Positions 1 to 7,145 are shown, counted from the stretch's first letter. The stretch is DNA of 10,101 nt from Candidatus Brocadiaceae bacterium (GCA_030018855.1 JASEHG010000059.1:1-10101), one strand, 5' to 3'. Numbers and translations: made by a program. The notes: generated from the sequence alone by a model not told the origin.

Positions 1-1
1 C

Positions 2-1483
2 GCCATGGAACTTGATATACTCAACCGTTCTGAGATGCTACCGTTTGAGGTAGAGGAAGGGGCAAACGTCTCCTTGGAGCACCGCCTCCGTTACAGATAC
101 CTGGACCTGAGACGGCCTACCATGCAGAACCACCTTATCTTCCGCCACAGGCTCTGCCAGCTTATCCGTCAATATCTGGACTCCCAGGGTTTCATAGAGG
201 TAGAGACACCGTTTTTGACGAAGAGCACGCCCGAGGGCGCCAGGGATTATCTGGTACCCAGCCGCATGAGCCCGGGCGCCTTCTATGCCCTCCCCCAGTC
301 ACCACAGCTATTTAAACAGATTCTTATGGTGGCTGGCCTTGACAGATACTTCCAGATTGTCAGGTGTTTCAGGGACGAGGACCTGAGGGCCACCCGACAG
401 CCAGAGTTCACACAGCTTGATATGGAGATGTCCTTCGTAGAGGAGGAGGACGTCATGTCCATCATAGAGGGCTTCATGGTAGAGGTCTTTGAGAAACTCC
501 TGGGGAAAAAGGTCTCTATCCCCTTCCCCAGACTCCCCTACTCTCTATCAATGGAACTCTACGGCAGTGATGCCCCCGACATGCGCTTCGGCCTGACCAT
601 AAAAGAGATTACCGACCTGGCCAAAGGCTCTGAATTCAGGATATTCAAGGAGACCGTTGAAAGGGACGGGCTTGTGAGGGGACTCAACGCACAGGGCTGT
701 GGCACCTTCTCCAGGAAGGAGATAGAGGAACTCACGGGCTTTGTGGGACAGCACGGGGCAAAGGGCCTGGCCTGGTTCAAGGTAGAAGGCGGTAGCACCG
801 CAGGCGATAGCGGTCTGGCCTCCCCCATAACCAAATTCTTCCCCCAGGGCCTCCAGGTACAGATACGGGAACGTATGGAGGCGAGGCCCGGCGACCTCCT
901 CCTCTTCGTGGCCGACAGGGAAAAGATAGTCTCCCAGAGCCTCTCCCAGCTCAGACTCAACCTGGCAAAGAGGCTAAATCTAATCAAGGGTGAAGAGTAC
1001 TGCTTCACCTGGATAACGGACTTCCCCTTACTGGAGTTTGACGAGACCCTGGGCAGATACGTCTCCATCCACCACCCCTTCACCTCACCCAAGCTTGAGG
1101 ACATACCCCACCTGGAGGAACGCCCCCGTGAGGTGAGGGCCAGGGCCTATGACATAGTGCTCAACGGTGTGGAGCTGGGAGGGGGCAGTATCCGTATCCA
1201 CGACCAGGGGCTACAGCAGAGGATATTCCGCCTCCTCGGTATGGACGACGAGACGGCCAGGAAGCGTTTCGGCTTCTTACTGGAGGCGTTCAAATACGGT
1301 GCCCCTCCCCACGGGGGGATTGCCCTGGGGCTGGACAGGCTGACGGCCATGCTCCTTGGACTGGAAGACATTAGGGAAGTAATTGCCTTCCCCAAGACCC
1401 AGAAGGCCTCCTGCCTCATGACCGATGCCCCGTCAGAGGTGGATGCACAACAGCTAAAGGAACTGGGGATAAAGCTCTTGTAG
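2..1483 (+). CDS. aspS: Aspartyl-tRNA synthetase, 5'-truncated by window
   Basis: Class II aminoacyl-tRNA synthetase that charges tRNA-Asp in the cytoplasm. The frame is open to the window edge, and about 492 residues of a family usually near 590 are present. The N-terminal anticodon-binding OB fold is therefore mostly outside, and the ATG at 5 is internal rather than the start. Numbering from that Met: YRYLDLRR linker at 30-37; motif 1 region around 62-87 (FIEVETPFLTKSTPEGARDY); motif 2 with FRDEDLRATRQPEFTQLD at 122-139; a bacterial GAD-type insertion roughly 250-400; HHPFTSP substrate loop; ELGGGSIRI; motif 3 GGIALGLDRLTAMLLG at 437-452. All catalytic signatures of the bacterial type are intact. 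No U-tract terminator follows; the next 361 bases are repeats. The discriminating or non-discriminating state cannot be judged because the OB fold is missing. Identification is secure. Confidence 0.97.
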   Translation, partial: AMELDILNRSEMLPFEVEEGANVSLEHRLRYRYLDLRRPTMQNHLIFRHRLCQLIRQYLDSQGFIEVETPFLTKSTPEGARDYLVPSRMSPGAFYALPQSPQLFKQILMVAGLDRYFQIVRCFRDEDLRATRQPEFTQLDMEMSFVEEEDVMSIIEGFMVEVFEKLLGKKVSIPFPRLPYSLSMELYGSDAPDMRFGLTIKEITDLAKGSEFRIFKETVERDGLVRGLNAQGCGTFSRKEIEELTGFVGQHGAKGLAWFKVEGGSTAGDSGLASPITKFFPQGLQVQIRERMEARPGDLLLFVADREKIVSQSLSQLRLNLAKRLNLIKGEEYCFTWITDFPLLEFDETLGRYVSIHHPFTSPKLEDIPHLEERPREVRARAYDIVLNGVELGGGSIRIHDQGLQQRIFRLLGMDDETARKRFGFLLEAFKYGAPPHGGIALGLDRLTAMLLGLEDIREVIAFPKTQKASCLMTDAPSEVDAQQLKELGIKLL

Positions 1484-1631
1484 GTCCTAAATTTCTTCCA
1501 GTTGGTTGGAAGGTCGGCAGTATTTCCCTCCCCCTTGAGGTGGGAGGGTAGGGAGAGGGTGATTTCTGGTTTAGGTGGTTCAGATTGCACCCTCCCCCTT
1601 CCCTCAAGGGAGGGGGAATGCAGGGCAAGAA

Positions 1632-1657
1632 GTAGGGTGCGTTGTAACGCACCCTAC
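1632..1657. repeat. GTAGGG/CCCTAC palindromic element
   Basis: Twelve-base arms GTAGGGTGCGTT and AACGCACCCTAC match perfectly around a GT centre. It shares ends and the CGTTG.AACG core style with the palindrome inside recG at 4414-4443, which suggests one dispersed family. It could act as a weak transcription-attenuating hairpin after aspS, but no U-tract follows. Confidence 0.8.
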
Positions 1658-1666
1658 ATACTCAAA

Positions 1667-1732
1667 GAGATTCTTCGCTCCGCTCAGAATGACATTTAGA
1701 TGCCTGTCACCCTGAGCGGAGCGAAGGGTCTC
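1667..1732. repeat. Inverted pair of 28-base repeat units
   Basis: Unit 1 (1667-1694) and the reverse complement of unit 2 (1705-1732) agree at 24 of 28 positions and are separated by 10 bases. The four differences form two compensating pairs: TTCT...AGAA in unit 1 becomes CCCT...AGGG in unit 2 around the common TCGCTCCGCTC core. Each unit can form its own small hairpin, and the pair can form one long hairpin. Confidence 0.8.
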
Positions 1733-1844
1733 CCGAACAGCAAATAGATGTAGGGACAGGTATTTAGACTTGTCCGCATAGGAATAAAAGGCCCATTGGC
1801 ACAGTCAATGTTGAGAATCCGCCTCAGGCGGGGACTCCAAAAAC

Positions 1845-2909
1845 ATGCCCAAACGCATCAAAAAACGGTCTAAAAAAGTAGGCCTCCCGCCTGGTACCCT
1901 GATCCACATCGGGGAGAGGAAGACCGAGGAAGTTAGGATAAGAGTAATGGAGTACGACGAGACGCACTTCCATGAGAAAGAGGTAAAGACACCGGAGGAG
2001 TGCCTCCCCTTTAAGGATAGGCCCGCCGTTACGTGGATAGACGTGGCTGGTATCCACCGGCCAGAGGTTATAGAAAAGATTGGCGGTTATTTCGGACTGC
2101 ACCCCCTAGTGATGGAAGACATCCTGAACACCGACCAGCGCCCGAAGATGGAGGATTTCGGCAGCTATGTCTACGTCGTCCTTAAGATGCTCTTCTACAA
2201 CGGAAGGACTAACGAGATAGTCAGTGAGCAGATGAGTGTAATCCTGGGCCAGAACTTTGTCCTCTCCTTTCAGGAGATAGAGGTGGACGTCTTTAACCCG
2301 CTCAGGGAGCGGATAAGGACGGGCAAGGGGCACCCAAGGAAGATGGGGGCAGATTACCTCGCCTACGCCCTCCTGGACTCTATAGTGGACAACTACTTCG
2401 TAATATTGGAGAGACTTGGAGAAGGCATAGAGTCCCTGGAGGAGGAGCTGGTAACACGTCCGACACGAAAGACCTTACAAACCCTTCATAACCTGAAACG
2501 GGAGATGCTGTTCTTGCGCAAGTCAATCTGGCCCCTGAGGGAGGTAATCAGTGGACTAGAAAGGGGGGAATCGGCACTGATTAAGGAGGCGGTCAGGATA
2601 TACCTCAGAGACGTCTATGACCACACCATCCAGGTAATTGACTCTATAGAGACGTCCCGCGACATGCTCTCAGGGATGCTTGATATCTATCTCTCAAGTA
2701 TCAGTAATAAATTGAACGAGGTGATGAAGGTACTCACCATCATAGCTACTATATTCATGCCCCTTACCTTTATCGTCGGTGTTTACGGTATGAACTTCAG
2801 GTATATGCCAGAGCTTACGTGGAAGTGGGGCTATTTCACTGTCTGGGGCGTTATAATTGTTATTGGTATCTCAATGATGGTCTATTTCAGGAAGAAGAAG
2901 TGGCTGTAG
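1845..2909 (+). CDS. corA: CorA-family magnesium/cobalt transporter
   Basis: Pentameric inner-membrane Mg2+ channel of the CorA/2-TM-GxN family, importing Mg2+ (and Co2+). Its 354 residues are the usual length. The N-terminal two thirds form the soluble funnel domain (GLPPGTLIHIG near 14-24; WIDVAG; HPLVMEDILNTDQRPKMEDF), followed by a long, charged stalk helix. Two C-terminal membrane segments lie at about 292-312 and 328-347. The signature YGMNF has Gly-Met-Asn at 315-317, and the tail is basic (FRKKKWL). The ATG start has a GCGGGGA stretch 10-15 bases upstream as a possible ribosome site, which lies in a CCGCC-TCA-GGCGG hairpin. The 3' end overlaps the likely recG start by 10 bases, so corA, recG and thiD probably form one transcript. 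No M-box Mg2+ riboswitch is seen upstream. Confidence 0.96.
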   Translation: MPKRIKKRSKKVGLPPGTLIHIGERKTEEVRIRVMEYDETHFHEKEVKTPEECLPFKDRPAVTWIDVAGIHRPEVIEKIGGYFGLHPLVMEDILNTDQRPKMEDFGSYVYVVLKMLFYNGRTNEIVSEQMSVILGQNFVLSFQEIEVDVFNPLRERIRTGKGHPRKMGADYLAYALLDSIVDNYFVILERLGEGIESLEEELVTRPTRKTLQTLHNLKREMLFLRKSIWPLREVISGLERGESALIKEAVRIYLRDVYDHTIQVIDSIETSRDMLSGMLDIYLSSISNKLNEVMKVLTIIATIFMPLTFIVGVYGMNFRYMPELTWKWGYFTVWGVIIVIGISMMVYFRKKKWL

Positions 2910-5047
2910 GGCTGGTAAAGACGCCTATTGAGTCCAGAGACAACCCACTCCAGAAACCCCTCCAGTATCTCAAGGGCGTAGGGCCAAAGCGGGCCGAACT
3001 ACTCGGCAGATTGGGCCTCTTCACCCCACAGGGACTGCTTTATTTCTTACCAAGGGATTATCAGGATAGGAGTCAGATTACGCCCATAAAGGACGTAAAG
3101 TTTGGTTCCACTGCCACGGTAAAGGGGACGGTGTTAGACGTCGGTCTAAAACCCACCAGGGGCAGGAGGACCTTACTGGAGGTACTGGTGGATGACCGTA
3201 CGGGGACCATCGCCGCCACGTGGTTTAACCAGCCCTTTCTTGCGGAGAAGTTCCGTAAGGGACAGGAGGTGCTCCTCCACGGGAAGATAGGGAGCTACAA
3301 ATACCTCCAGATAGTTAACCCCGAATTTGAGTTTCTGGACGAGGGCAGGGGAGACCTGACGGCCAGGGGCGACCCGCCTAAGGCTGACAGTCGCCCCTAC
3401 ACTGGCATTGTCCCGATATACCCCCTCACCGAGGGGATTGGGCAGGGTTATCTGAGGAGGCTTGCCATGCGTGCCCTGGAGGAGTGTGTCCCATACCTTG
3501 AAGAAGTAATCCCCCCATCACTCCAGAGGCTCAGGCGGCTGATGCCCCTCCAGGAGGCCGTAAAGGAGGTCCATTTCCCTGCCTCTATGGAGGCCATGAG
3601 GAGGGCCAGGAAACGGCTGGTCTATGAGGAGCTATTCCTCTTTCAGATGGCCGTGGCCCTGCGACGGAACAGGGTAAGACAGGAGAAGGGCTACGCCTTT
3701 AGCATAGGTCCCAACGTAGACGTCCACGTCCGCAGACTGTTTCCCTTCAGGCTAACGGGGGCGCAGGAGAGGGCCATAGGGGATATCAGGAGGGACATGG
3801 AGAGTCCACGGCCCATGAACCGTCTCCTCCAGGGGGACGTAGGCTCAGGCAAGACGGTGGTGGCCCTTTACGCCATGCTTGCCGCCGTGGCTAACGGCTT
3901 TCAGACCGCCCTTATGGCCCCTACGGAGATACTGGCGGAACAGCACTACCGTACCCTTGGGCGCTACCTGGCTCGCGCAAGGGTAAAGGTTGCCCTGTTT
4001 GCCGGGGGCAGTCCCAGGAGGAAGGAAAACCTTGAGGCCCTGGCCAAAGGAGAGATTGATATAGCCGTAGGCACCCATGCCCTTATATCCAGAGACGTCC
4101 ACTTTAAGAAGCTGGGTCTCGTGGTAGTGGACGAACAGCACAAGTTTGGTGTATTGCAGAGGGCCGGGTTGAGACTGAAGGGGCAGCGACCAGACGTCCT
4201 CGTTATGACGGCGACACCCATACCCAGGAGTCTGTCCCTGACCCTCTTCGGGGACCTGGACGTCTCTATCATTGACGAGATGCCCCCTGGGAGGCCGCCT
4301 GTAAAGACCCTCTGGGTATCCAGGAAAAGGCTCCAGGAAGCCTATGAGTTCCTTCGCTGTCGGCTAAGAGAGGGGAGGCAGGTCTTTGTCGTGTATCCCC
4401 TAATAGAGGAATCAGTAGGGGCACGTTGCAACGTGCCCCTACTCCGTTCGGCCAAAGAGGGTGCAAGATTGTTCCAGAAATACTTCCCCGAGTTCAGAGT
4501 GGAGCCCCTCCACGGGCGGATGACTTCCGCAGAGAAGGAACGTATCATGCGCGACTTCAGGGAGAGACGGATACATATCCTGGTCTCTACCGTCGTTATA
4601 GAGGTGGGTATTGACGTGCCTAACGCCACTATTATGGTCATAGAACATGCCGAGAGGTTTGGTCTGGCCCAGCTCCACCAGCTGAGGGGGCGGATAGGCA
4701 GGGGGGCGGAACAATCTAATTGCCTGCTCCTTGCCGAACCCGGCAGCCCTGAGGCCAAAAAGAGGCTTGAGGTCTTCACCAGGACTAATGACGGCTTTAT
4801 TATTGCAGAAGAGGACCTCAAGCTCAGGGGACCAGGCGAACTTTTTGGTACCAGACAGCACGGCCTGCCAGACCTGAAGGTGGCAGACCTGGTAAGGGAC
4901 CTCCCCCTCCTGGTTCAGGCCAGAGAAGATGCCTTCAGGCTGGTGGAGACAGATGCCACACTCAAAAGATTCCCCACCTTAAAGGGTAGACTGCAGGGGT
5001 CCTCCGTGGGTGGCCTGAGCCGCCTGGGGCTGGCCAGTGTGGGATAG
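2900..5047 (+). CDS. recG: ATP-dependent DNA helicase RecG
   Basis: Superfamily 2 helicase/translocase that remodels stalled replication forks and Holliday junctions. I chose GTG at 2900, 715 residues, because AGGAAG lies a few bases upstream and the homologous part (LQYLKGVGPKRAELL) begins near residue 21. An upstream ATG at 2819 would read through corA membrane-segment DNA out of frame. Domains: N-terminal wedge/OB fold about 20-260; helicase domain 1 with Walker A GDVGSGKT at 312-319, DEQH box 411-414, TATPIPRS 437-444; helicase domain 2 with LHGRM, STVVIEVGIDVP from 563, QLRGRIGRG 594-602; TRG motif FGTRQHGLPDLKVADLVRD at 649-667. All motifs are intact. Residues 506-515 are encoded by a perfect DNA palindrome of a dispersed repeat, inserted in frame just after YPLIEES. 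Confidence 0.96.
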   Translation: MAVGLVKTPIESRDNPLQKPLQYLKGVGPKRAELLGRLGLFTPQGLLYFLPRDYQDRSQITPIKDVKFGSTATVKGTVLDVGLKPTRGRRTLLEVLVDDRTGTIAATWFNQPFLAEKFRKGQEVLLHGKIGSYKYLQIVNPEFEFLDEGRGDLTARGDPPKADSRPYTGIVPIYPLTEGIGQGYLRRLAMRALEECVPYLEEVIPPSLQRLRRLMPLQEAVKEVHFPASMEAMRRARKRLVYEELFLFQMAVALRRNRVRQEKGYAFSIGPNVDVHVRRLFPFRLTGAQERAIGDIRRDMESPRPMNRLLQGDVGSGKTVVALYAMLAAVANGFQTALMAPTEILAEQHYRTLGRYLARARVKVALFAGGSPRRKENLEALAKGEIDIAVGTHALISRDVHFKKLGLVVVDEQHKFGVLQRAGLRLKGQRPDVLVMTATPIPRSLSLTLFGDLDVSIIDEMPPGRPPVKTLWVSRKRLQEAYEFLRCRLREGRQVFVVYPLIEESVGARCNVPLLRSAKEGARLFQKYFPEFRVEPLHGRMTSAEKERIMRDFRERRIHILVSTVVIEVGIDVPNATIMVIEHAERFGLAQLHQLRGRIGRGAEQSNCLLLAEPGSPEAKKRLEVFTRTNDGFIIAEEDLKLRGPGELFGTRQHGLPDLKVADLVRDLPLLVQAREDAFRLVETDATLKRFPTLKGRLQGSSVGGLSRLGLASVG
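4414..4443. repeat. 30-bp perfect palindrome inside recG
   Basis: The first half is AGTAGGGGCACGTTG and the second half is its exact reverse complement, so the element is a 30-bp perfect palindrome. It has the GTAGGGG...CCCCTAC ends seen in intergenic repeats of this window. Read in the recG frame it encodes VGARCNVPLL and leaves the reading frame open. Confidence 0.9.
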
Positions 5048-5055
5048 ATAAAGAC

Positions 5056-5865
5056 ATGAAAAGGGTGCTCCTTATTGGAGGTTCGGACACTTGTGCAGGG
5101 GCTGGTATACAGGCAGACCTCAAGGCAGTGACGGCCCTGGGGGTTTATGGTACGACCATCGTAACGGCCCTCACCGCCCAGAATACCCAGGGGGTCCAGG
5201 ATATTTACCCGGTCCCTCCAGCCTTCGTTGCCCGACAAATAGATTCCATCATGCAAGATATAGGCACGGATGCCCTGAAGACAGGCATGTTGCTGGACAA
5301 AGACATAGTGAAAGTGGTGGCAGATAAAATAAAGGAGTACAAGATAGACAAGGTAGTAATTGACCCGGTAATACTGGCCAAAGGGGGCTATTCCTTACTT
5401 AATGAGGAGGCCCTGGAGGTCCTGAAATCAGAACTCTTCCCCTTGGCCTCTTTAATAACGCCTAACATACCTGAGGCCGAGAGGCTTACGGGTATTTCTA
5501 TAAGGGATATCCCTGATAGATGGGAGGCGGTACGGAGGCTCCATGCTATGGGAGCTAAGAACGTACTGATTAAAGGTGGCCATGCACATTTTACGGGTGA
5601 GGAGGTGGAAGATGTATTTTATGATGGAAGGGAATTTACCACATTTTCTGCCCGGCGCATCCCGGGAGTAGACGTCCATGGTAGCGGTTGCATACTAGCC
5701 TCCTCCATCTCCGCGGGGCTGGCAAAGGGGTACTCATTATTGGAAGCCATACGTACTGCCAGGGAGTTCCTCCTCAAGGCGATGCACCGCCCACTCCGCA
5801 TAGGGAAGGGGCACGAGGTAATAGACCCAACTATATATAGTGTTAATAATAAAAAATCATACTAA
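5056..5865 (+). CDS. thiD: Hydroxymethylpyrimidine/phosphomethylpyrimidine kinase
   Basis: Ribokinase-fold enzyme of thiamine synthesis that phosphorylates HMP and then HMP-P to HMP-PP in the cytoplasm. Its 269 residues are normal length. Visible signatures: GGSDTCAGAGIQADLK at 8-23 (substrate loop), ALTAQNTQGV about 38-47, TGML at 76-79, VIDPVILAKGG 101-111, ITPNIPEAERL 134-144, KGGH 173-176, and the anion-hole/catalytic HGSGC at 208-212 with Cys212. It starts 8 bases after the recG stop with only a weak ribosome site, which suggests cotranscription and perhaps coupling. No other thiamine genes and no TPP riboswitch are in the window. Pyridoxal kinase relatives (PdxK/PdxY) are the main alternative, but the TPNIPEAE and GSGC pattern fits ThiD better. 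Confidence 0.93.
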   Translation: MKRVLLIGGSDTCAGAGIQADLKAVTALGVYGTTIVTALTAQNTQGVQDIYPVPPAFVARQIDSIMQDIGTDALKTGMLLDKDIVKVVADKIKEYKIDKVVIDPVILAKGGYSLLNEEALEVLKSELFPLASLITPNIPEAERLTGISIRDIPDRWEAVRRLHAMGAKNVLIKGGHAHFTGEEVEDVFYDGREFTTFSARRIPGVDVHGSGCILASSISAGLAKGYSLLEAIRTAREFLLKAMHRPLRIGKGHEVIDPTIYSVNNKKSY

Positions 5866-5881
5866 ATATTGTATTTTTCCC

Positions 5882-5910
5882 TTGACAGTGGCTGAATAAG
5901 GTATTATAGT
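5882..5910 (+). promoter_or_regulatory. Sigma70-type promoter before the glycyl-radical-like gene
   Basis: A perfect TTGACA (5882-5887) is separated by 17 bases from TATAGT (5905-5910). It sits 17 bases after the thiD stop and gives a leader of about 75 bases before the ATG at 5994. This separates the 130-residue gene from the corA-recG-thiD unit. A second TATAAT at 5959-5964 has no good -35 box. Confidence 0.7.
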
Positions 5911-5993
5911 ATGCCCCACATGGGAGGGGATGGTAATAGGGTGTGCAGAGCGTCTTTCTATAATATTTACCGCTTTTATGGGAAGGAGGAGAG

Positions 5994-6386
5994 ATGACCC
6001 CAGCAATACTGGAGATGAAGAAGAAAGGGGGCAGGGTAGAGACCATCTGTGAGTTGGAGGTGGCACTGCAGTCCTTCAACAAGGCCGTAGAGGCCCACGA
6101 GTACCTGGAGATAGACGGGGATGTAGAGGGCGACGGCTTTTCTACCCACTGTCTGACGGTGCTAGACCACGAAAAAAAGGTAGCCCACAATATTACCCTG
6201 GAAGCAATACTAACACAGGAGTTAGATGCCCTAATTAAGGCCCTGGAGACGGGGGTAAAGAATCCCCTCTATGGAGTAACCCGTATAGTAGGATATTACA
6301 GCCGTATATCCAACTGGAACAAGTCCAAGCTGGGAGAGCTCAGGGATAGACACAAGGGGAATTACTCCGTAAGAGCCGTAGCCTAG
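5994..6386 (+). CDS. Small protein with NrdD-type glycyl-radical C-terminal tail
   Basis: This 130-residue protein starts at ATG 5994 after a strong GGAGGAGAG ribosome site. Residues about 94-124 (GVTRIVGYYSRISNWNKSK and LGELRDRHK) match the end of class III anaerobic ribonucleotide reductase NrdD, where RV(C/T)GY carries the glycyl radical, followed by WN.GK..EL.DR. The Gly equivalent is Gly100. The 10-stranded catalytic barrel, its active-site cysteines and the CxxC zinc ribbon that normally precedes the tail are all absent. The N-terminal 90 residues are mostly helical and unrecognised, with only Cys19 and Cys53. It has its own promoter and terminator, so it is a free-standing gene and not the end of a broken nrdD. 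Small proteins like this are often labelled anaerobic ribonucleoside-triphosphate reductase. An autonomous radical-carrying subunit is one inference; a domain reused without radical chemistry is another. Confidence 0.75.
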   Translation: MTPAILEMKKKGGRVETICELEVALQSFNKAVEAHEYLEIDGDVEGDGFSTHCLTVLDHEKKVAHNITLEAILTQELDALIKALETGVKNPLYGVTRIVGYYSRISNWNKSKLGELRDRHKGNYSVRAVA

Positions 6387-6397
6387 AAGGTTTAGAA

Positions 6398-6452
6398 GTA
6401 GGGGCAGGGCTTGCCCCTGCCCGTCGTAGGGGAGTGTTACGCACGCCCCTAC
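6398..6452. repeat. Two adjacent GTAGGGG-type palindromic elements
   Basis: The first element (6398-6422) reads GTAGGGGCAGGGC-TT-GCCCCTGCCC and lacks a complete CCCCTAC end. The second (6426-6452) runs from GTAGGGG to CCCCTAC around an imperfect GTG...CAC core. They lie directly between the stop of the glycyl-radical-like gene and its terminator. Confidence 0.7.
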
Positions 6453-6472
6453 CAGAAGTTCAAGAACCCGCA

Positions 6473-6510
6473 GGCCCTGCACCTGTTATTAAGGTGCAGG
6501 GCCAAATTTT
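6473..6510 (+). terminator. Intrinsic terminator of the glycyl-radical-like gene
   Basis: A perfect 12-bp stem GGCCCTGCACCT (6473-6484) and AGGTGCAGGGCC (6492-6503) has a 7-base loop and is followed by AAATTTTCTTT. It is 87 bases after the stop codon. The stem is not a GTAGGG element. Confidence 0.8.
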
Positions 6511-6511
6511 C

Positions 6512-6577
6512 TTTGTAGGTAGGGGTTGAAAATATTCAACCCTTTGTAGGTAGGGATTGAAGATATTCAACCCCTAC
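6512..6577. repeat. Tandem pair of 31-base hairpin repeats
   Basis: Units 6512-6542 and 6543-6573 begin TTTGTAGGTAGGG and end ATATTCAACCC, differing at two positions. Unit 1 forms a perfect 8-bp hairpin, GGGTTGAA-AATA-TTCAACCC. The second runs on into CCCCTAC (6571-6577) and overlaps the end of the minus-strand gene. Confidence 0.8.
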
Positions 6578-7043
6578 TTAATTCAAGGGCCTTCTTTACC
6601 GCCTCCTTGGCATCCCTGGCAAAGATTATCTCGTTCCCCCCTGCGCGGGCCTTCTCTATCTGCCAGGTGCCTAATCCTATGACGGGTCTCTTTATAACAA
6701 AGGCGATGGCAATCTCAGAGAGGGTACCCACTTTGCCCCCTACGGCTATGACGGCCTGTCCCGAGGAGACCACGAGGACGTTCCTTGCTATACCAAGGCC
6801 GGAGGGTATAACTATATCTATATAAGGGTTGGCGCTGGAGGGGTCTTCCCCTGGAATAATACCCAGGGTAAGGCCGCCCATCTCTTTTGCCCCCTTAGCG
6901 GCGGCCTCCATAACCCCGGTCAGCCCACCACAGACCAGGACGGCGCCCCGGCGGGCTATCTCCCGCCCTACTTCCAGGGCATTCCTGGACTCCTCCTCTG
7001 TGGCCTCACCGCTCCCTATCACTGCGATACACCTTTTTGTCAT
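6567..7043 (-). CDS. TIGR00725/SLOG-type nucleotide-binding protein
   Basis: This 158-residue Rossmann-like protein belongs to the TIGR00725 group related to DprA/Smf and the LOG (lysine decarboxylase-like) proteins of the SLOG superfamily. Motifs: VIGSGEA at 8-14, CGGLTGVMEAAAKGA at 38-52, LGIIPGEDP near 60-68, GLGIARN at 82-88 and the signature GGKVGTLSE at 102-110. The last corresponds to PGGxGTxxE of LOG phosphoribohydrolases but lacks the leading Pro. The family is thought to bind nucleotides or nucleotide-derived ligands; the substrate is unknown, and cytokinin-type activity should not be assumed. The ATG start at 7043 has AAGGGGA upstream, and a good promoter lies at 7093-7121. The last residues, SRG and the TGA stop, are encoded by a palindromic repeat (GTAGGGGTTGA on the coding strand), so the original C-terminus may have been altered. 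Confidence 0.85.
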   Translation of the reverse strand: MTKRCIAVIGSGEATEEESRNALEVGREIARRGAVLVCGGLTGVMEAAAKGAKEMGGLTLGIIPGEDPSSANPYIDIVIPSGLGIARNVLVVSSGQAVIAVGGKVGTLSEIAIAFVIKRPVIGLGTWQIEKARAGGNEIIFARDAKEAVKKALELSRG

Positions 7044-7071
7044 CGGATTCCCCTTTACTGGCCCCTTCCTA

Positions 7072-7145
7072 CGCCTCAGGCGGATTGGGGCGATTATTAC
7101 CTACTCCATCCATGCTGTCAAGTCGCGCCGAAGGCGGATTCGCCT
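7072..7145. repeat. GCC/GGC palindromic repeat pieces in the divergent intergenic region
   Basis: CGCCTCAGGCGGATT at 7072-7086 shares CGCCTCAGGCGG with the hairpin just upstream of corA (1820-1831). A related CGAAGGCGGATTCGCC stretch follows at about 7129-7144. They lie between the divergent SLOG and AmmeMemoRadiSam B genes; the first falls at the expected transcription start of the minus-strand gene. Confidence 0.5.
7093..7121 (-). promoter_or_regulatory. Sigma70-type promoter for the SLOG gene
   Basis: On the minus strand a perfect TTGACA (7121-7116) is followed after 17 bases by AATAAT (7098-7093), which differs from TATAAT at one position. It gives a leader of about 40 bases before the ATG at 7043. 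Confidence 0.65.

Larger units (their letters stand above)
1484..1844. repeat. Repeat-filled intergenic region between aspS and corA
   Basis: I see no gene here. The gap is a mosaic of small palindromic repeats: a C-rich/G-rich unit at about 1520-1561 and an inverted relative at about 1588-1620 (CCCTCCCCCTT/AAGGGAGGGGG type); a GTAGGGTGCGTT-GT-AACGCACCCTAC hairpin at 1632-1657; an inverted pair of 28-base units at 1667-1694 and 1705-1732; a GTAGGGACAGGT-type hairpin at 1751-1775 (arms 1754-1761 and 1768-1775, loop ATTTAG, one G-T pair); and a CCGCC-TCA-GGCGG hairpin at 1819-1831. The short translations crossing this region consist of repeat sequence and are not convincing genes. No confident corA promoter could be found. 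Confidence 0.8.

Noticed and set aside
559..1104. Long minus-strand open frames inside aspS and recG (also 1147-1590, 4342-4821)
   Set aside because: They lie antisense to well-conserved genes, have no recognisable motifs and follow from codon bias.
1502..1699. 65-residue + strand frame in the aspS-corA gap
   Set aside because: Its sequence consists almost wholly of palindromic repeats, and no ribosome site precedes it.
1484..1844. Mg2+ (M-box) or TPP riboswitch upstream of the corA operon
   Set aside because: No conserved riboswitch core sequences are present; the region is explained by repeats.
2819..2899. Upstream ATG start for recG at 2819
   Set aside because: The extra 27 residues are corA membrane-segment DNA read in another frame; GTG 2900 has a ribosome site and fits family alignment.
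6512..6577. Repeat pair as a possible CRISPR array
   Set aside because: Only two adjoining units with no spacers, each itself a hairpin of a dispersed family; no cas genes.
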